Under the pieces are notes generated by a model. The model was not told the origin of the DNA, made no database searches, and saw nothing but the letters and a program-made list of their open reading frames with translations. Made by a program: the position numbers and the translations under genes. Below, in pieces: positions 1 through 8,214 of a stretch of 64,000 nt of DNA. The stretch covers positions 372,001 to 436,000 of the forward strand of contig CAVOGE010000007.1 in NCBI GenBank assembly GCA_963695195.1, read 5' to 3'. Source of the stretch: CF-167 sp963695195. Its GTDB lineage: Bacteria > Chloroflexota > Limnocylindria > QHBO01. Numbering within the stretch: position 1 is the first letter of the stretch; every line of letters begins with the position of its first letter.

Positions 1-540
1 CACCTGGTCGAAGAGACCGATAGCGAAGAGCGGCAACCCGAACCCGATACCGAAGGCCAGGAAGAAGGCGAGCTGGCCGACCACGTCCCCGATGGTCAGC
101 GAGTACGCAAAGATGACGACCAGGAAGGGTCCCGAGCAGGGCACCGCGATGGGCGCGAAGAGCAGCCCGTAGGCGAAGGCGCCGATCGCCGGACCGCCCC
201 TGCCCGCGACCGCCGGCGATAGCTGCGGCAGCCGTGCGAAGGGATTCCGGCCCAGCAGAAGCAGGACACCCAGCAGGATCAGGAGACCATCGGCGACCGG
301 CAGGACGACGCGAATGAAGTCGCCCAGCGGCGCGGCCAGGGCGGCGAAGACGGCACCGATGACCACCATCCCGACCACCACCCCGGCCCAGACCAGCCCG
401 GCAGCCGCGGCCGGGGGAAAGCGGCGGTCTCCCGTCGATGCACCGGTCAGGAAGGCAAGGAATGCCGGATACAGGGGCAGGATGCACGGCGTAATGGTGG
501 CGCCGATCCCGAGCAGGACAGCCCCCGCCAGCTCCCCCAT
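1..540 (-). CDS. ccdA: CcdA-family cytochrome c biogenesis/thiol-redox membrane protein (C-terminus cut by window edge)
   Basis: Multi-TM protein that should carry electrons from cytoplasmic thioredoxin across the membrane to extracytoplasmic thiol proteins. 180 residues are present, from ATG at 540 with no stop before the left edge. The family cysteine pair is visible: TPCILPLYP (C19) in the first helix and AVPCSGPF (C135) in a later one. Hydrophobic helices alternate with short loops, as in CcdA. It starts 4 nt after the stop of the TlpA-like lipoprotein, so the two form an operon and CcdA probably keeps TlpA reduced. The role could be cytochrome c maturation or copper-site assembly for the nearby oxidase. 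Family is clear; exact partner is inferred. Confidence 0.85.
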   Translation of the reverse strand, partial: MGELAGAVLLGIGATITPCILPLYPAFLAFLTGASTGDRRFPPAAAAGLVWAGVVVGMVVIGAVFAALAAPLGDFIRVVLPVADGLLILLGVLLLLGRNPFARLPQLSPAVAGRGGPAIGAFAYGLLFAPIAVPCSGPFLVVIFAYSLTIGDVVGQLAFFLAFGIGFGLPLFAIGLFDQV

Positions 541-544
541 GCGG

Positions 545-1147
545 TCAGCCGCCGACCGCGGCGGCCACCTCCGCCGCGTTGAGTTGCGTGCCGAGGCCGA
601 TAAGCTCCACGGAGCCGTCGGTGCGGAACAGGATCTTTGGCATCGATGGCGGATTCAGCACCGCTGCCCCGAATCGGTCGCGCAGCTGTCGCGCGAGGTC
701 CGCGTTGGCCACCGCGAAGGGCCAGTCGAAGCCCTCGCGATCGGCGTATTCGGCCAGGTCGAACGGACGTTCGTTGGGATCGACGTCGAGGCTGATCGAG
801 TGGAACGTGGCCAGGTCGTGCGCATCCGATACCTGGCGCTGCTGGCCGCGGCAGTTGGTGCACCAGATGGCCATCGTCTCGAGCAGCACCGGCTGCTCCG
901 CGGCCAGCTCGCCAATGGTGAACTCATCGCCGGTCCGCACGTCGACGAGCACCACCGAGTGCAGCGGGTCGCTCGCCAGGCCCGCGCGCGGCGTGCCCGA
1001 TCCCACCGGCGGCGGGGAGCCCGCCGAAGAAGAAGAAGCTGACGGGGTCTGCCCGCCGGGCGACGCAACCTCGCTCGCGGATGGCGCGGCCGCGCATGCG
1101 GCGAGCACAACCACGAGGCTCAAGAGGACGGAGGGGGCATGTCTCAC
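545..1147 (-). CDS. TlpA/thioredoxin-like lipoprotein
   Basis: Extracytoplasmic thiol-disulfide protein. A signal peptide ends in the lipobox LAAC, followed by a Pro/Ser/Gly-rich tether of about 40 residues and a thioredoxin fold. The redox motif is AIWCTNCRGQ, a W-C-x-x-C arrangement. The reading frame is open back to a TTG at 1153, but a -10-like TAGGGT ends 6 nt before GTG at 1147, matching the leaderless pattern of this window, so GTG 1147 is preferred (200 aa). It lies directly upstream of ccdA (4-nt gap), its likely electron donor. Whether it reduces apocytochrome c or oxidase copper ligands cannot be told. Confidence 0.85.
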   Translation of the reverse strand: MRHAPSVLLSLVVVLAACAAAPSASEVASPGGQTPSASSSSAGSPPPVGSGTPRAGLASDPLHSVVLVDVRTGDEFTIGELAAEQPVLLETMAIWCTNCRGQQRQVSDAHDLATFHSISLDVDPNERPFDLAEYADREGFDWPFAVANADLARQLRDRFGAAVLNPPSMPKILFRTDGSVELIGLGTQLNAAEVAAAVGG

Positions 1148-1153
1148 CGACAA

Positions 1154-1159
1154 ACCCTA
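1154..1159 (-). promoter_or_regulatory. Leaderless -10 box of tlpA-ccdA
   Basis: TAGGGT (minus strand) is followed by 6 nt and then GTG at 1147. No Shine-Dalgarno sequence is visible. Same geometry as many other starts in the window. Confidence 0.5.
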
Positions 1160-1221
1160 CCCCGCTCGCGTGACGAGCGCATGAAGGGCCGATGGCGGGC
1201 GCGTGACGTGACGGTCGCACC

Positions 1222-1227
1222 TACACT
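1222..1227 (+). promoter_or_regulatory. Leaderless -10 box of ispG
   Basis: TACACT, then 6 nt, then ATG at 1234. No purine-rich ribosome site precedes the ATG, so the transcript probably starts at or next to the start codon. Confidence 0.6.
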
Positions 1228-1233
1228 CGTGTC

Positions 1234-2463
1234 ATGAGCGCGCGGCGGCAGACGGTCACGGTCACGGTGGGCGGCGTGGCGATCGGGTCGGAGCACCCGG
1301 TGGTGGTCCAGTCGATGACCAACACCGATACCGCCGATGCCGATGCCACCGCCATCCAGGTAGCGCAGCTGGCACATGCCGGCAGCGAACTGGTGCGCAT
1401 CACCGTCAACAATGACGAGGCCGCCAGGGCGGTCCCGCTGATCCGTGAGAAGCTGGACCGGCTGGGCGTGGGCGTGCCGCTGATCGGGGACTTCCACTAC
1501 AACGGCCATCTGCTCCTGACGAAGTACCCCGAGGCGGCGGCGGCGTTGGCCAAGTACCGCATCAACCCGGGGAATGTCGGCACCAAGCGTCGCGACGAGC
1601 AGTTCCGCCAGATCGTCGAGGTGGCGGTCGCCAACGACAAGCCCGTACGCATCGGCGTGAACTGGGGGTCGCTCGACCAGCAACTGCTGACGGAGATGAT
1701 GGATGCCAACGCGCTGCTCGCCGAGCCGCGCGACAGCCGCGAGGTGATGATCGAGGCGATGCTCTCCTCGGCGCTGCGCTCCGCTCGGCTCGCCGAGGAG
1801 ACGGGGCTGGGCCACGACCGGATCGTCCTGAGCGCCAAGGTGAGCGGGGTGCAGGACCTGGTCGAGGTCTACGCGCGTTTGTCCGAGCGTTGCGATTACC
1901 CACTCCACCTTGGCCTCACCGAGGCGGGGATGGGTTCGCGGGGCATCATCTCATCGACCGCCGGCCTCGCCATCCTGCTTCAGCGCGGAATCGGCGACAC
2001 GATCAGGGTGAGCCTCACGCCTTCCCCGGGCGGCGATCGGACTGAGGAGGTGCAGGTCGCGCAGCAGGTGCTCCAATCGCTCGGCCTGCGGAGCTTCACT
2101 CCCCAGGTCAGCGCGTGCCCGGGCTGCGGACGGACCACGTCGACCTTCTTCCAGGAGATGGCCCGCGACATCGGTGCCTACCTCACCGAACAGATGCCGA
2201 CCTGGCGGCAACGGCACCCGGGCGTGGAGGAGCTGACCGTGGCCGTCATGGGGTGCGTGGTCAACGGGCCCGGCGAGTCAAAGCACGCCAATATCGGGAT
2301 CAGCCTGCCGGGCACCTTCGAAGAGCCGGTGGCGCCGGTCTTCGTGGATGGGGAACTGCGGACCACGCTGCGGGGTGACGCAATCGTGCCGCGCTTCCTC
2401 GACATCCTCGACGAGTACGTGGCGCAGCGCTACCCGACCCCGGGAAACGCTGGGGGCAGTTAG
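1234..2463 (+). CDS. ispG: 4-hydroxy-3-methylbut-2-enyl diphosphate synthase IspG (GcpE)
   Basis: Converts methylerythritol cyclodiphosphate to HMBPP in the MEP isoprenoid pathway; cytoplasmic, with a [4Fe-4S] cluster. The 409-residue protein has an N-terminal TIM barrel and a C-terminal reductase-like domain with the cluster ligands C295 and C298 (ACPGCGRTT), C341 and E348 (GCVVNGPGE). Length fits the short two-domain bacterial form. It is monocistronic and convergent with the downstream lipoprotein gene. Its product supplies prenyl diphosphates, the kind of substrate used by the UbiA-type enzymes and CtaB in this window. Confidence 0.97.
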   Translation: MSARRQTVTVTVGGVAIGSEHPVVVQSMTNTDTADADATAIQVAQLAHAGSELVRITVNNDEAARAVPLIREKLDRLGVGVPLIGDFHYNGHLLLTKYPEAAAALAKYRINPGNVGTKRRDEQFRQIVEVAVANDKPVRIGVNWGSLDQQLLTEMMDANALLAEPRDSREVMIEAMLSSALRSARLAEETGLGHDRIVLSAKVSGVQDLVEVYARLSERCDYPLHLGLTEAGMGSRGIISSTAGLAILLQRGIGDTIRVSLTPSPGGDRTEEVQVAQQVLQSLGLRSFTPQVSACPGCGRTTSTFFQEMARDIGAYLTEQMPTWRQRHPGVEELTVAVMGCVVNGPGESKHANIGISLPGTFEEPVAPVFVDGELRTTLRGDAIVPRFLDILDEYVAQRYPTPGNAGGS

Positions 2464-2472
2464 CGGGTCAGG

Positions 2473-2997
2473 TCAACCCGGCAATACCGGACAGAAGGCC
2501 GAGGTCGACGGCTTGGACATGCCGCGGCCCGGGCGAACCGCCTGGTCGACGGAGACCGGCTGATCCTGGCGGCCGATGAGATCGACGGAACCGTCCTTGT
2601 TGACGTTCACCTGGACGATAAGGTCTGACTCGCCGCCGTTTGGCAGCCCCTCGGGCAGATCGGCAAACGTGTCGATCACCGTGGCGCCATCGATGAACAG
2701 CTCGAATGGGTCCGCCAGCGGAAAATCAATCAGCGCCGCGATACAGGTGGGTACGACCTGGTCCGGCTCGGGCTCGCCGTCGGCGGAGTAGCCGACCGTG
2801 ATATCCGCCTCGGATGCGTTCACGATCAGCGTGTGGAGTTTGAGCGACGATCCCCCGCCGCCACCACCGCCTCCGCCGCCCCCGCCATCACCTCCGCACG
2901 CTGCCAGCACCAGCGTCACGGCGAGCAGCGCGACCGCGCCCGCAAGGCCGACACGTCGCGGGCGCGCCCCGGTTCGATCACTCTGCTGTCGGTCCAT
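2473..2997 (-). CDS. Lipoprotein with long poly-glycine tether
   Basis: Unrecognised secreted protein of 174 residues. A basic N-terminus and hydrophobic stretch end in the lipobox VLAAC (C34). Directly after it comes a run of more than ten glycines (broken once by Asp), then a compact beta-rich domain of about 120 residues. The frame stays open upstream to 3084, but ATG 2997 is preferred because AGAGGG lies a few bases before it. The gene is convergent with ispG and downstream of the cta cluster. The glycine run probably acts as a flexible spacer holding the domain off the membrane. Confidence 0.6.
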   Translation of the reverse strand: MDRQQSDRTGARPRRVGLAGAVALLAVTLVLAACGGDGGGGGGGGGGGGSSLKLHTLIVNASEADITVGYSADGEPEPDQVVPTCIAALIDFPLADPFELFIDGATVIDTFADLPEGLPNGGESDLIVQVNVNKDGSVDLIGRQDQPVSVDQAVRPGRGMSKPSTSAFCPVLPG

Positions 2998-3138
2998 CGG
3001 TCCCTCTGGTTCCTCCATGGCTGATGCGATCATTCGGATGGCGCGCTGTTGCGTGATGGCCCATAGCGTACGCAACCGATGCAAGCGGTGGCAGCATACG
3101 CCGCGGGCAGTGCGCAGGCACCAGCCCGTGGCCCGAGA

Positions 3139-3345
3139 TCAGGGGGTCGGCAGAGCGACGAGGAAGGTCCAGGCCGCGGCGATGAACGAGATCACCAGAA
3201 ACGCGAGGATCGCCATCGGGAGGAGCACCGCGAAAAGGTTCTGCTGCACCTCCTGGTGCTGCGGATCGTGGTGGTCGCTGTGCAGCTCGTGCGTGTCGAC
3301 GGTGAGTGCCGTCTCGTCGCGCGTAGCCGGCAGCTCGGGTTCCAT
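3139..3345 (-). CDS. Small single-TM protein at the end of the cta operon
   Basis: 68-residue protein with an acidic, His-rich N-terminal half (HSDHHDPQHQE) and one C-terminal TM helix of about 25 residues. Start ATG 3345 lies 5 nt after the stop of the previous gene, with the overlapping site AAGGAGTGA as ribosome site. Tight linkage to ctaCDE suggests a small accessory or subunit-IV-like polypeptide of the oxidase. No family motif proves this. Confidence 0.65.
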   Translation of the reverse strand: MEPELPATRDETALTVDTHELHSDHHDPQHQEVQQNLFAVLLPMAILAFLVISFIAAAWTFLVALPTP

Positions 3346-3350
3346 CTGAC

Positions 3351-3701
3351 TCACTCCTTGCCCTCGTCGTGGGACCCGTGCTCGGCCTCGTCCCACTCGT
3401 GTCCGGCGGCGCGCACCCAGGCGAAGATGCCATACACGAAGACCACCAGTCCCGGCACGGCCAGCCAGGGGTTGGCGATCGGCTGATCGTCGCCGCGGAA
3501 GGCGAGCCCTGCTCCCAGGAGCGCTCCGCCGACGGCCATGATCACCGGCAGCGGGCTGGGGTTGGGCAGGTGGACGCCGCGCGGCACCTTCGGCTTTGCC
3601 TGCTCGGTCGAGCCGATGTGGTTGGTCAGGGCGTAGACGACGCCGAGCGCGAAGACGATCCCGATCGCCAGGAGCAGGTAGCCGAATGTCGTGTCACCCA
3701 T
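3351..3701 (-). CDS. Three-TM membrane protein of the cytochrome oxidase cluster
   Basis: 116-residue membrane protein with three predicted helices: one at the N-terminus, one in the middle around PLPVIMAVGGALLGAGLAF, and one near PWLAVPGLVVFVYGIF. The tail is acidic and His-containing. It sits between ctaE and the single-TM protein with very short gaps. ATG 3701 is the start: upstream codons in frame are antisense to ctaE and unlike protein. Probably a subunit-IV-like or assembly component of the oxidase, by position only. Confidence 0.7.
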   Translation of the reverse strand: MGDTTFGYLLLAIGIVFALGVVYALTNHIGSTEQAKPKVPRGVHLPNPSPLPVIMAVGGALLGAGLAFRGDDQPIANPWLAVPGLVVFVYGIFAWVRAAGHEWDEAEHGSHDEGKE

Positions 3702-3714
3702 GTCACTCGCCTCG

Positions 3715-4332
3715 TCAGCGCAGGAAGTAGAGCGTAGAGAAGAGGGCGATCCAGACCACGTCCACGAAGTGCCAGTACATGCTGATCGCCTCGACGGCCA
3801 CGTGGTTGCGGCTGCTGAACTGCCCCTGTGCGGCTCGCGCCGACAGGATGGTGAGCCCCACCGCACCGCCGAAGACGTGGGCACCATGGAAGCCGGTCAA
3901 CGTGTAGAAGACGGTCCCGAATGCACCGTCGCCGATGCCGAATCCGAGCGTGGTGTAGTCGTAGATCTGCCCGATCAGGAAGACCACGCCGAGCGCCAGG
4001 GTGAGCATCGTCCAGTTGCGCATCGCCCGCTGATCACCGCGGCGAATGGCCCACACACCGAACTGCATCGTGAAGCTAGAGGCAACCAGGATGACGGTGA
4101 TAGGGAGGGCGATCGGCAACATCTCGAGCTCTGGCGCCCCCGACGGCGGTCCCCACTCTCCGGCATGGATCGCGCGGGCGTTGAAGTAGGCGGCGAAGAG
4201 ACCGCCGAAGAACATCACCTCGCTGGCGATGAAGAGCAGCATCCCGACCAGCGCGGTCGGCATGCCGGCCTCGCGATGGCTGATCGGCAGCTGCTGCTCG
4301 TCGTGGTGCATCGGCGTTGATTCCACACTCAC
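3715..4332 (-). CDS. ctaE: Cytochrome c oxidase subunit III
   Basis: 205-residue, five-helix form of subunit III, typical of caa3-type bacterial oxidases (the longer form has seven helices). It stabilises the proton and oxygen pathways of the heme-copper oxidase. Recognisable segments include ASEVMFFGGLFAAYF and the C-terminal AISMYWHFVDVVWIALF with the conserved WHFVD motif. It starts with GTG 4332 overlapping the ctaD stop as GTGA, so the two are translationally coupled. Confidence 0.95.
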   Translation of the reverse strand: MSVESTPMHHDEQQLPISHREAGMPTALVGMLLFIASEVMFFGGLFAAYFNARAIHAGEWGPPSGAPELEMLPIALPITVILVASSFTMQFGVWAIRRGDQRAMRNWTMLTLALGVVFLIGQIYDYTTLGFGIGDGAFGTVFYTLTGFHGAHVFGGAVGLTILSARAAQGQFSSRNHVAVEAISMYWHFVDVVWIALFSTLYFLR

Positions 4333-5993
4333 GAGTGGTCACCCTCCACGAGGCCGCGCTCATCCGCACCGTGGTCCGCGTCCCGCTTGTGCCGCAGGTC
4401 GAAGACGGGTCGCTCGCTGCGAATCGGCGGCAACTTGTCGAAGTTGTAGGCGGGCGGCGGCGAGCTCGTCGCCCACTCCAGCGTGTTGCCCTCCCAGGGG
4501 TCGTCGCCCACCTTTTCGCCGTTGATGAAGGTCGCCACCACGTTGACCAGGAAGGGCAGGATGCTCGCCGCGATCAGGAAGGCGCCGACGGTCGAGGCCA
4601 GGTTCAAAAGGGTCCAGCCTGCATCGGCCGAGTAGTCGGCGATGCGGCGCGGCATCCCCTGGATGCCGAGCTCGTGCATCGGGAAGAAGGCCAGGTTGAA
4701 GCCGATGAAGTGCATCCAGAAGTGCACCTTGCCAAGGGGCTCGTTCAGGCGCCGCCCGGTCATCTTGGGGAACCAGTAGTAGGTCGCCGCGAAGACGCCG
4801 AAGACGCTGCCGCCAAAGAAGACGTAATGCAGGTGCGCGACCACGAAGTAGGTGTCCTGCAGGTGGAAGTCGATCGGCGGCGCCGAGAGCATCACGCCGC
4901 TGATCCCGCCGATCAGGAACATCGACAGGAAGCCGAGCGCGAAGAGCATCGGCGTGGCGAAGGTGATGGATCCCCGCCACATGGTGGCCATCCAGTTGAA
5001 CATCTTCACCCCGGTCGGCACCGCGATCAGGGCGGTCATGAAGCTGAAGAACGGCAGGAAGACCTGCCCCGTAGTGAACATGTGGTGCGCCCAGACGCTG
5101 AACGACAGGAGACCGATGGCGATCGTGGCAAATACGAACGCGCGGTAGCCGAAGAGCGGTCGACGGGTGAAGACCGGCAGGATCTCGCTCACCACCCCCA
5201 TCGCCGGCAGGATGACGATGTAGACCTCGGGATGGCCGAAGAACCAGAAGAGGTGCTGCCAGAGGACCGGGTTGCCGCCGGTGTTCGGGTCGAAGAAGGC
5301 ACCGCCGTAGTTTCGGTCGATGAACAGCGCGATCATCCCGGCCGCGAGCACCGGCGTGGCGAGCAGGATCAGCGTGGCCGTGACGAGCACGGTCCAGACC
5401 AGGATCGGCATCCGGAAGAGGGTCATCCCCGGTGCCCGCATCTTGAAGATGGTGGCGATGAAGTTCACCGATCCGAGGATCGAGGCGGTCCCCACCAGCA
5501 GCAGACCGATCAGCCACAGGTCGGTGCCGACGCCACTGGCATAGGTCGGTCCAGAGAGCGGCGTGTAGAGGGTCCAGCCCTCCGCAGCCGCGCCGCCGAA
5601 CAGGTAGCCGGAGAAGAGCAGGATGCCGCCGAGGGGGAGGAACCAGAAGCTGAGCGCGTTGATCCGCGGGAAGGCCATGTCCGGCGCGCCGATCTGCAGC
5701 GGGACGATGTAGTTCGCGAAGCCCGACAGGACCGGGACGATGAAGAGGAAGACCATGACCGTGCCGTGCATGGTGAAGGCCTGGTTGTAGGTCCCCTCGT
5801 CCAGGAACTGGAGGCCCGGAACCGCCAGCTCCGACCGGACGAGCAGGGCCAGGATGCCGGCCGCGAAGAAGAAGAAGAACGAGTTGACGATGTAGAGGAT
5901 CCCGATCTTCTTGTGGTCAACGGTGGTGAGCCACTCGATCACCCAGGACCGGCGGTAGGTCTTCGCTTCCGGGCTCAGCGCGCTGGTTGCCAT
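4329..5993 (-). CDS. ctaD: Cytochrome c oxidase subunit I
   Basis: Catalytic subunit of an aa3/caa3-type oxidase; reduces O2 to water while pumping protons. 554 residues, 12 TM helices. All metal ligands are visible: low-spin heme His H76 (TMHGT), CuB ligands H254 with cross-linked Tyr Y258 (GHPEVY) and H303/H304 (WAHHMFT), and heme H387/H389 (VAHLHYVFF). The GHPEVY tyrosine and intact pair mark an A-type enzyme. It lies between ctaC (23-nt gap) and ctaE (4-bp overlap). Confidence 0.98.
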   Translation of the reverse strand: MATSALSPEAKTYRRSWVIEWLTTVDHKKIGILYIVNSFFFFFAAGILALLVRSELAVPGLQFLDEGTYNQAFTMHGTVMVFLFIVPVLSGFANYIVPLQIGAPDMAFPRINALSFWFLPLGGILLFSGYLFGGAAAEGWTLYTPLSGPTYASGVGTDLWLIGLLLVGTASILGSVNFIATIFKMRAPGMTLFRMPILVWTVLVTATLILLATPVLAAGMIALFIDRNYGGAFFDPNTGGNPVLWQHLFWFFGHPEVYIVILPAMGVVSEILPVFTRRPLFGYRAFVFATIAIGLLSFSVWAHHMFTTGQVFLPFFSFMTALIAVPTGVKMFNWMATMWRGSITFATPMLFALGFLSMFLIGGISGVMLSAPPIDFHLQDTYFVVAHLHYVFFGGSVFGVFAATYYWFPKMTGRRLNEPLGKVHFWMHFIGFNLAFFPMHELGIQGMPRRIADYSADAGWTLLNLASTVGAFLIAASILPFLVNVVATFINGEKVGDDPWEGNTLEWATSSPPPAYNFDKLPPIRSERPVFDLRHKRDADHGADERGLVEGDHS

Positions 5994-6015
5994 CGGTCTC
6001 GTTCTGCTCCTGCGC

Positions 6016-7083
6016 TCAGCGGACGGTCAGCGTGCCGGTCATGTCCGGCACCGGATGGATGTTGCAGATGAAGGTGTATTCGCCGGGCGGCAGTGCCTGG
6101 ACCAGGTACGAGATGACTCCCGCGCCAGTGAAGTTGGGGCCGCGGAAGAGCTCGGTCTCGCCGTCATAGATGGCGACGTTGTGCGGAACCGTCTCGTTGT
6201 TGGTGAACTCCAGGGTGAAGGGCTGGTCGGCCGGGGCCTCGAGCGCGTGCGTGTCGAATGCAATCTGGTCCGCGCTCAACTTCACGACCGTCGAACCAGG
6301 TGCGACCGTCGGGCCTGGCGTCGCTCCCGACTGTGTGTCGGCGAACCACGCGTCATAGGCGGCGGGCGTGACGGCTTCGACGCTGAAGGTCATCCGCGCG
6401 TGGAGCAGGCCACAGAACTCGGCGCACTGGCCGGCGTAGGTGCCGGGGTCGCTGACGGTGAACTCCAGCTCGTTGGGAGCCGCCTCGCCGAGCGGAATCA
6501 CGTCGCGCTTCACGAGGAAATCGGGGACGTAGAAGGAGTGAATCACGTCGGCCGAGCGCAGGATCAGACGGATAGGCTCGCCGACCGGAACGACCATCAC
6601 CGGCGGTGTTGCCGGCGAGCCGGTGACCGAGACGTCGTTGCCGGCATCTCCGTCGTCGTCGAGGTAGTGGAAGGTCCACTGCCACTGGAAGCCGGTCACC
6701 TCGATCGTCACGCCGGGGTTGGCGGCCCGCGTCGAGATCGAGTTGAGCGTCAGCGTCGAGAGGACGAAGAGGACCAGCACGATGACCGTCGGGATCGCCG
6801 TCCAGACCAGCTCGATCAGGTTGTTGCCGTGCGTCTGGGTCGGCAGGCGGTCGTCGCGGCGCCGGTAGCGAACAATCGCGTAGAGGATGAACCCCTCGAC
6901 GCCGACGAAGACAACGAGCCCCATCACCAGCACGATGTTGTAGAGGAGGTAGACCTCGCCGGCCTCGCGGGTCTCGGGCTCAGGCGGCACCATGCCGCAC
7001 GCGGCGAGCATGGCCACCAACAGGACGGGGGCTCCGACCCGAAGGAAAGTCCGCAGGCGTCGGCGGGCCGTCGGTCGTGGCAT
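6016..7083 (-). CDS. ctaC: Cytochrome c oxidase subunit II fused to a C-terminal cupredoxin domain
   Basis: 355-residue lipoprotein that receives electrons and passes them to subunit I. Order of parts: lipobox MLAAC (C29); two TM helices around 44-70 and 90-115; the CuA domain with H182, C220, E222, C224, H228 and M231 (QCAEFCGLLHARM); a short Pro/Thr linker; then a second copper fold at about 264-355. That last domain has type-1 ligands H301 (VPHNV), C340, H343 and M348 (FICNIHPVPDM). Ordinary subunit II stops after CuA or carries cytochrome c; here the extra domain is plastocyanin-like, so a blue copper centre may be built in as electron donor. Start ATG 7083 is chosen for the signal peptide. 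Confidence 0.95.
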   Translation of the reverse strand: MPRPTARRRLRTFLRVGAPVLLVAMLAACGMVPPEPETREAGEVYLLYNIVLVMGLVVFVGVEGFILYAIVRYRRRDDRLPTQTHGNNLIELVWTAIPTVIVLVLFVLSTLTLNSISTRAANPGVTIEVTGFQWQWTFHYLDDDGDAGNDVSVTGSPATPPVMVVPVGEPIRLILRSADVIHSFYVPDFLVKRDVIPLGEAAPNELEFTVSDPGTYAGQCAEFCGLLHARMTFSVEAVTPAAYDAWFADTQSGATPGPTVAPGSTVVKLSADQIAFDTHALEAPADQPFTLEFTNNETVPHNVAIYDGETELFRGPNFTGAGVISYLVQALPPGEYTFICNIHPVPDMTGTLTVR

Positions 7084-7195
7084 CAGATCGTCTCGAGCTC
7101 CTCGTCGTGCTGGGCGAAGCGAATCCCCAGCCGGGTCCGCTTCCGAATCGTGCCCTGGGCCTGCCCGTCCGCCGACGGGCGGAGGAACGCGGCGT

Positions 7196-7201
7196 ATTGT
7201 A
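7196..7201 (-). promoter_or_regulatory. Possible -10 of the ctaCDE operon
   Basis: TACAAT on the minus strand, about 110 nt before ctaC. No convincing -35 is seen. A small perfect hairpin (CCCGTC, 4-nt loop, GACGGG) lies in the leader near 7165. Confidence 0.3.
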
Positions 7202-7272
7202 CCGATGCCCATCGGGCGGCGCATCGTTCTCGCGGTGGACCGTCATGCGCCAGTGCAGGCGGAGCTCCGAGA

Positions 7273-8163
7273 TCAGACCGCGGACTGAATGCACTCCGGG
7301 GGCTCGTCGGGAAGCAGGAAGCGGACGCTGACGACATACCGGTGCTCGCCCCTGGTGAAACGCGTCAACTGGTTTCCGGTGCGGAGCAGGTCATACCACT
7401 CGTCCGCCTCTGCGTCGGCCACCACTCCGCAGCGAAGACCGAGGCCGGTCTCTTCGCCAAAGACCGCCGGATCAGAACCGACCGGCCACGGAACCAGCGG
7501 GCTGGGGATCCCCGATCCGTCCGGCTCATCCGCGTCCGCATTGCGGACGATCAGGCGCATCGCCTGCGGCCGGAATGTCTGCCATGCATCGGACCAGGAG
7601 CCGGCGGGGAGCCACGCATCCAGGTCGGAGAGCCTCGCGCTGAGCCGATTGAGCGTGACGTGCATCGCAAGCTCGTCGGCCGATACGCCGGTGCAGCTGC
7701 TCCCGGCGTTCAGGATGCCGAGCCCGTAGACGGTAACCGTCACGTCGCGCTGATCAGCATGCAGGGCGAAGATCACGTCGCTGGCGTCGGCGACGCAGTT
7801 CGCGGCGCCCCGAAGATCAAGGTTCTCGGCGAACAACCCCGTCGCCTCGAGCTCCGCGAGTACCGCCTGGATGCCCGACTCGGTGAGCCGCCGCACGTTC
7901 ATCGCAGGCAGTGCAGGGCCGGGAAAGATGAGGTCTTGGGCGCCGGGCACGATCACGCGTCCGTCTCCCAGCAGGCTGAAGGTCGGGTGATTGAGGAGGT
8001 CGAATCCCGGGCCGACGAACCCACCCGAATACGAGATCCGCAGGACCACCGCGTCGCCGATCGGGTGCTCGATCTGCGTTGGCGGCGCGCCGGCGCCGGA
8101 GCACGCAGCGAGCATCACGGCCGCAAGGGTGAGCGACAGGGGGAGTCGGGCGGAGGACTTCAC
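7273..8163 (-). CDS. Secreted lipoprotein of unknown function near the oxidase genes
   Basis: 296-residue protein starting at GTG 8163, with a signal peptide ending in the lipobox MLAAC (C21). The mature part is predicted globular and has scattered cysteines (CVADASD, SSCTG, LRCGVV, PPECI) that could form disulfides. I do not recognise the family. It is divergent from ctaG, with only about 50 bp between the starts, and lies 190 bp upstream of ctaC in the same direction. Co-location suggests surface exposure in an oxidase-rich membrane, but no role in oxidase assembly can be shown. Confidence 0.7.
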   Translation of the reverse strand: MKSSARLPLSLTLAAVMLAACSGAGAPPTQIEHPIGDAVVLRISYSGGFVGPGFDLLNHPTFSLLGDGRVIVPGAQDLIFPGPALPAMNVRRLTESGIQAVLAELEATGLFAENLDLRGAANCVADASDVIFALHADQRDVTVTVYGLGILNAGSSCTGVSADELAMHVTLNRLSARLSDLDAWLPAGSWSDAWQTFRPQAMRLIVRNADADEPDGSGIPSPLVPWPVGSDPAVFGEETGLGLRCGVVADAEADEWYDLLRTGNQLTRFTRGEHRYVVSVRFLLPDEPPECIQSAV

Positions 8164-8214
8164 GTTGGCCCTGACGCGCGAGCGGCCGCCGCGGTTCCCG
8201 GCGAGAATGCCGGC

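Noticed and set aside
2464..2480. Small CGGGT/ACCCG hairpin between ispG and the convergent lipoprotein gene
   Set aside because: Five-base stem without a T-run; too weak to call a terminator.
4317..6071. Open frame of 584 codons on the plus strand
   Set aside because: It lies antisense to ctaD, whose heme and copper ligands are all present. The translation is charged, repetitive and without family motifs; it is a GC-driven shadow.
6055..8214. Plus-strand frame running into ctaG, giving a 1043-residue protein
   Set aside because: Only the part from ATG 8215 is a real protein (CtaG). The upstream part is antisense to ctaC and the lipoprotein gene.
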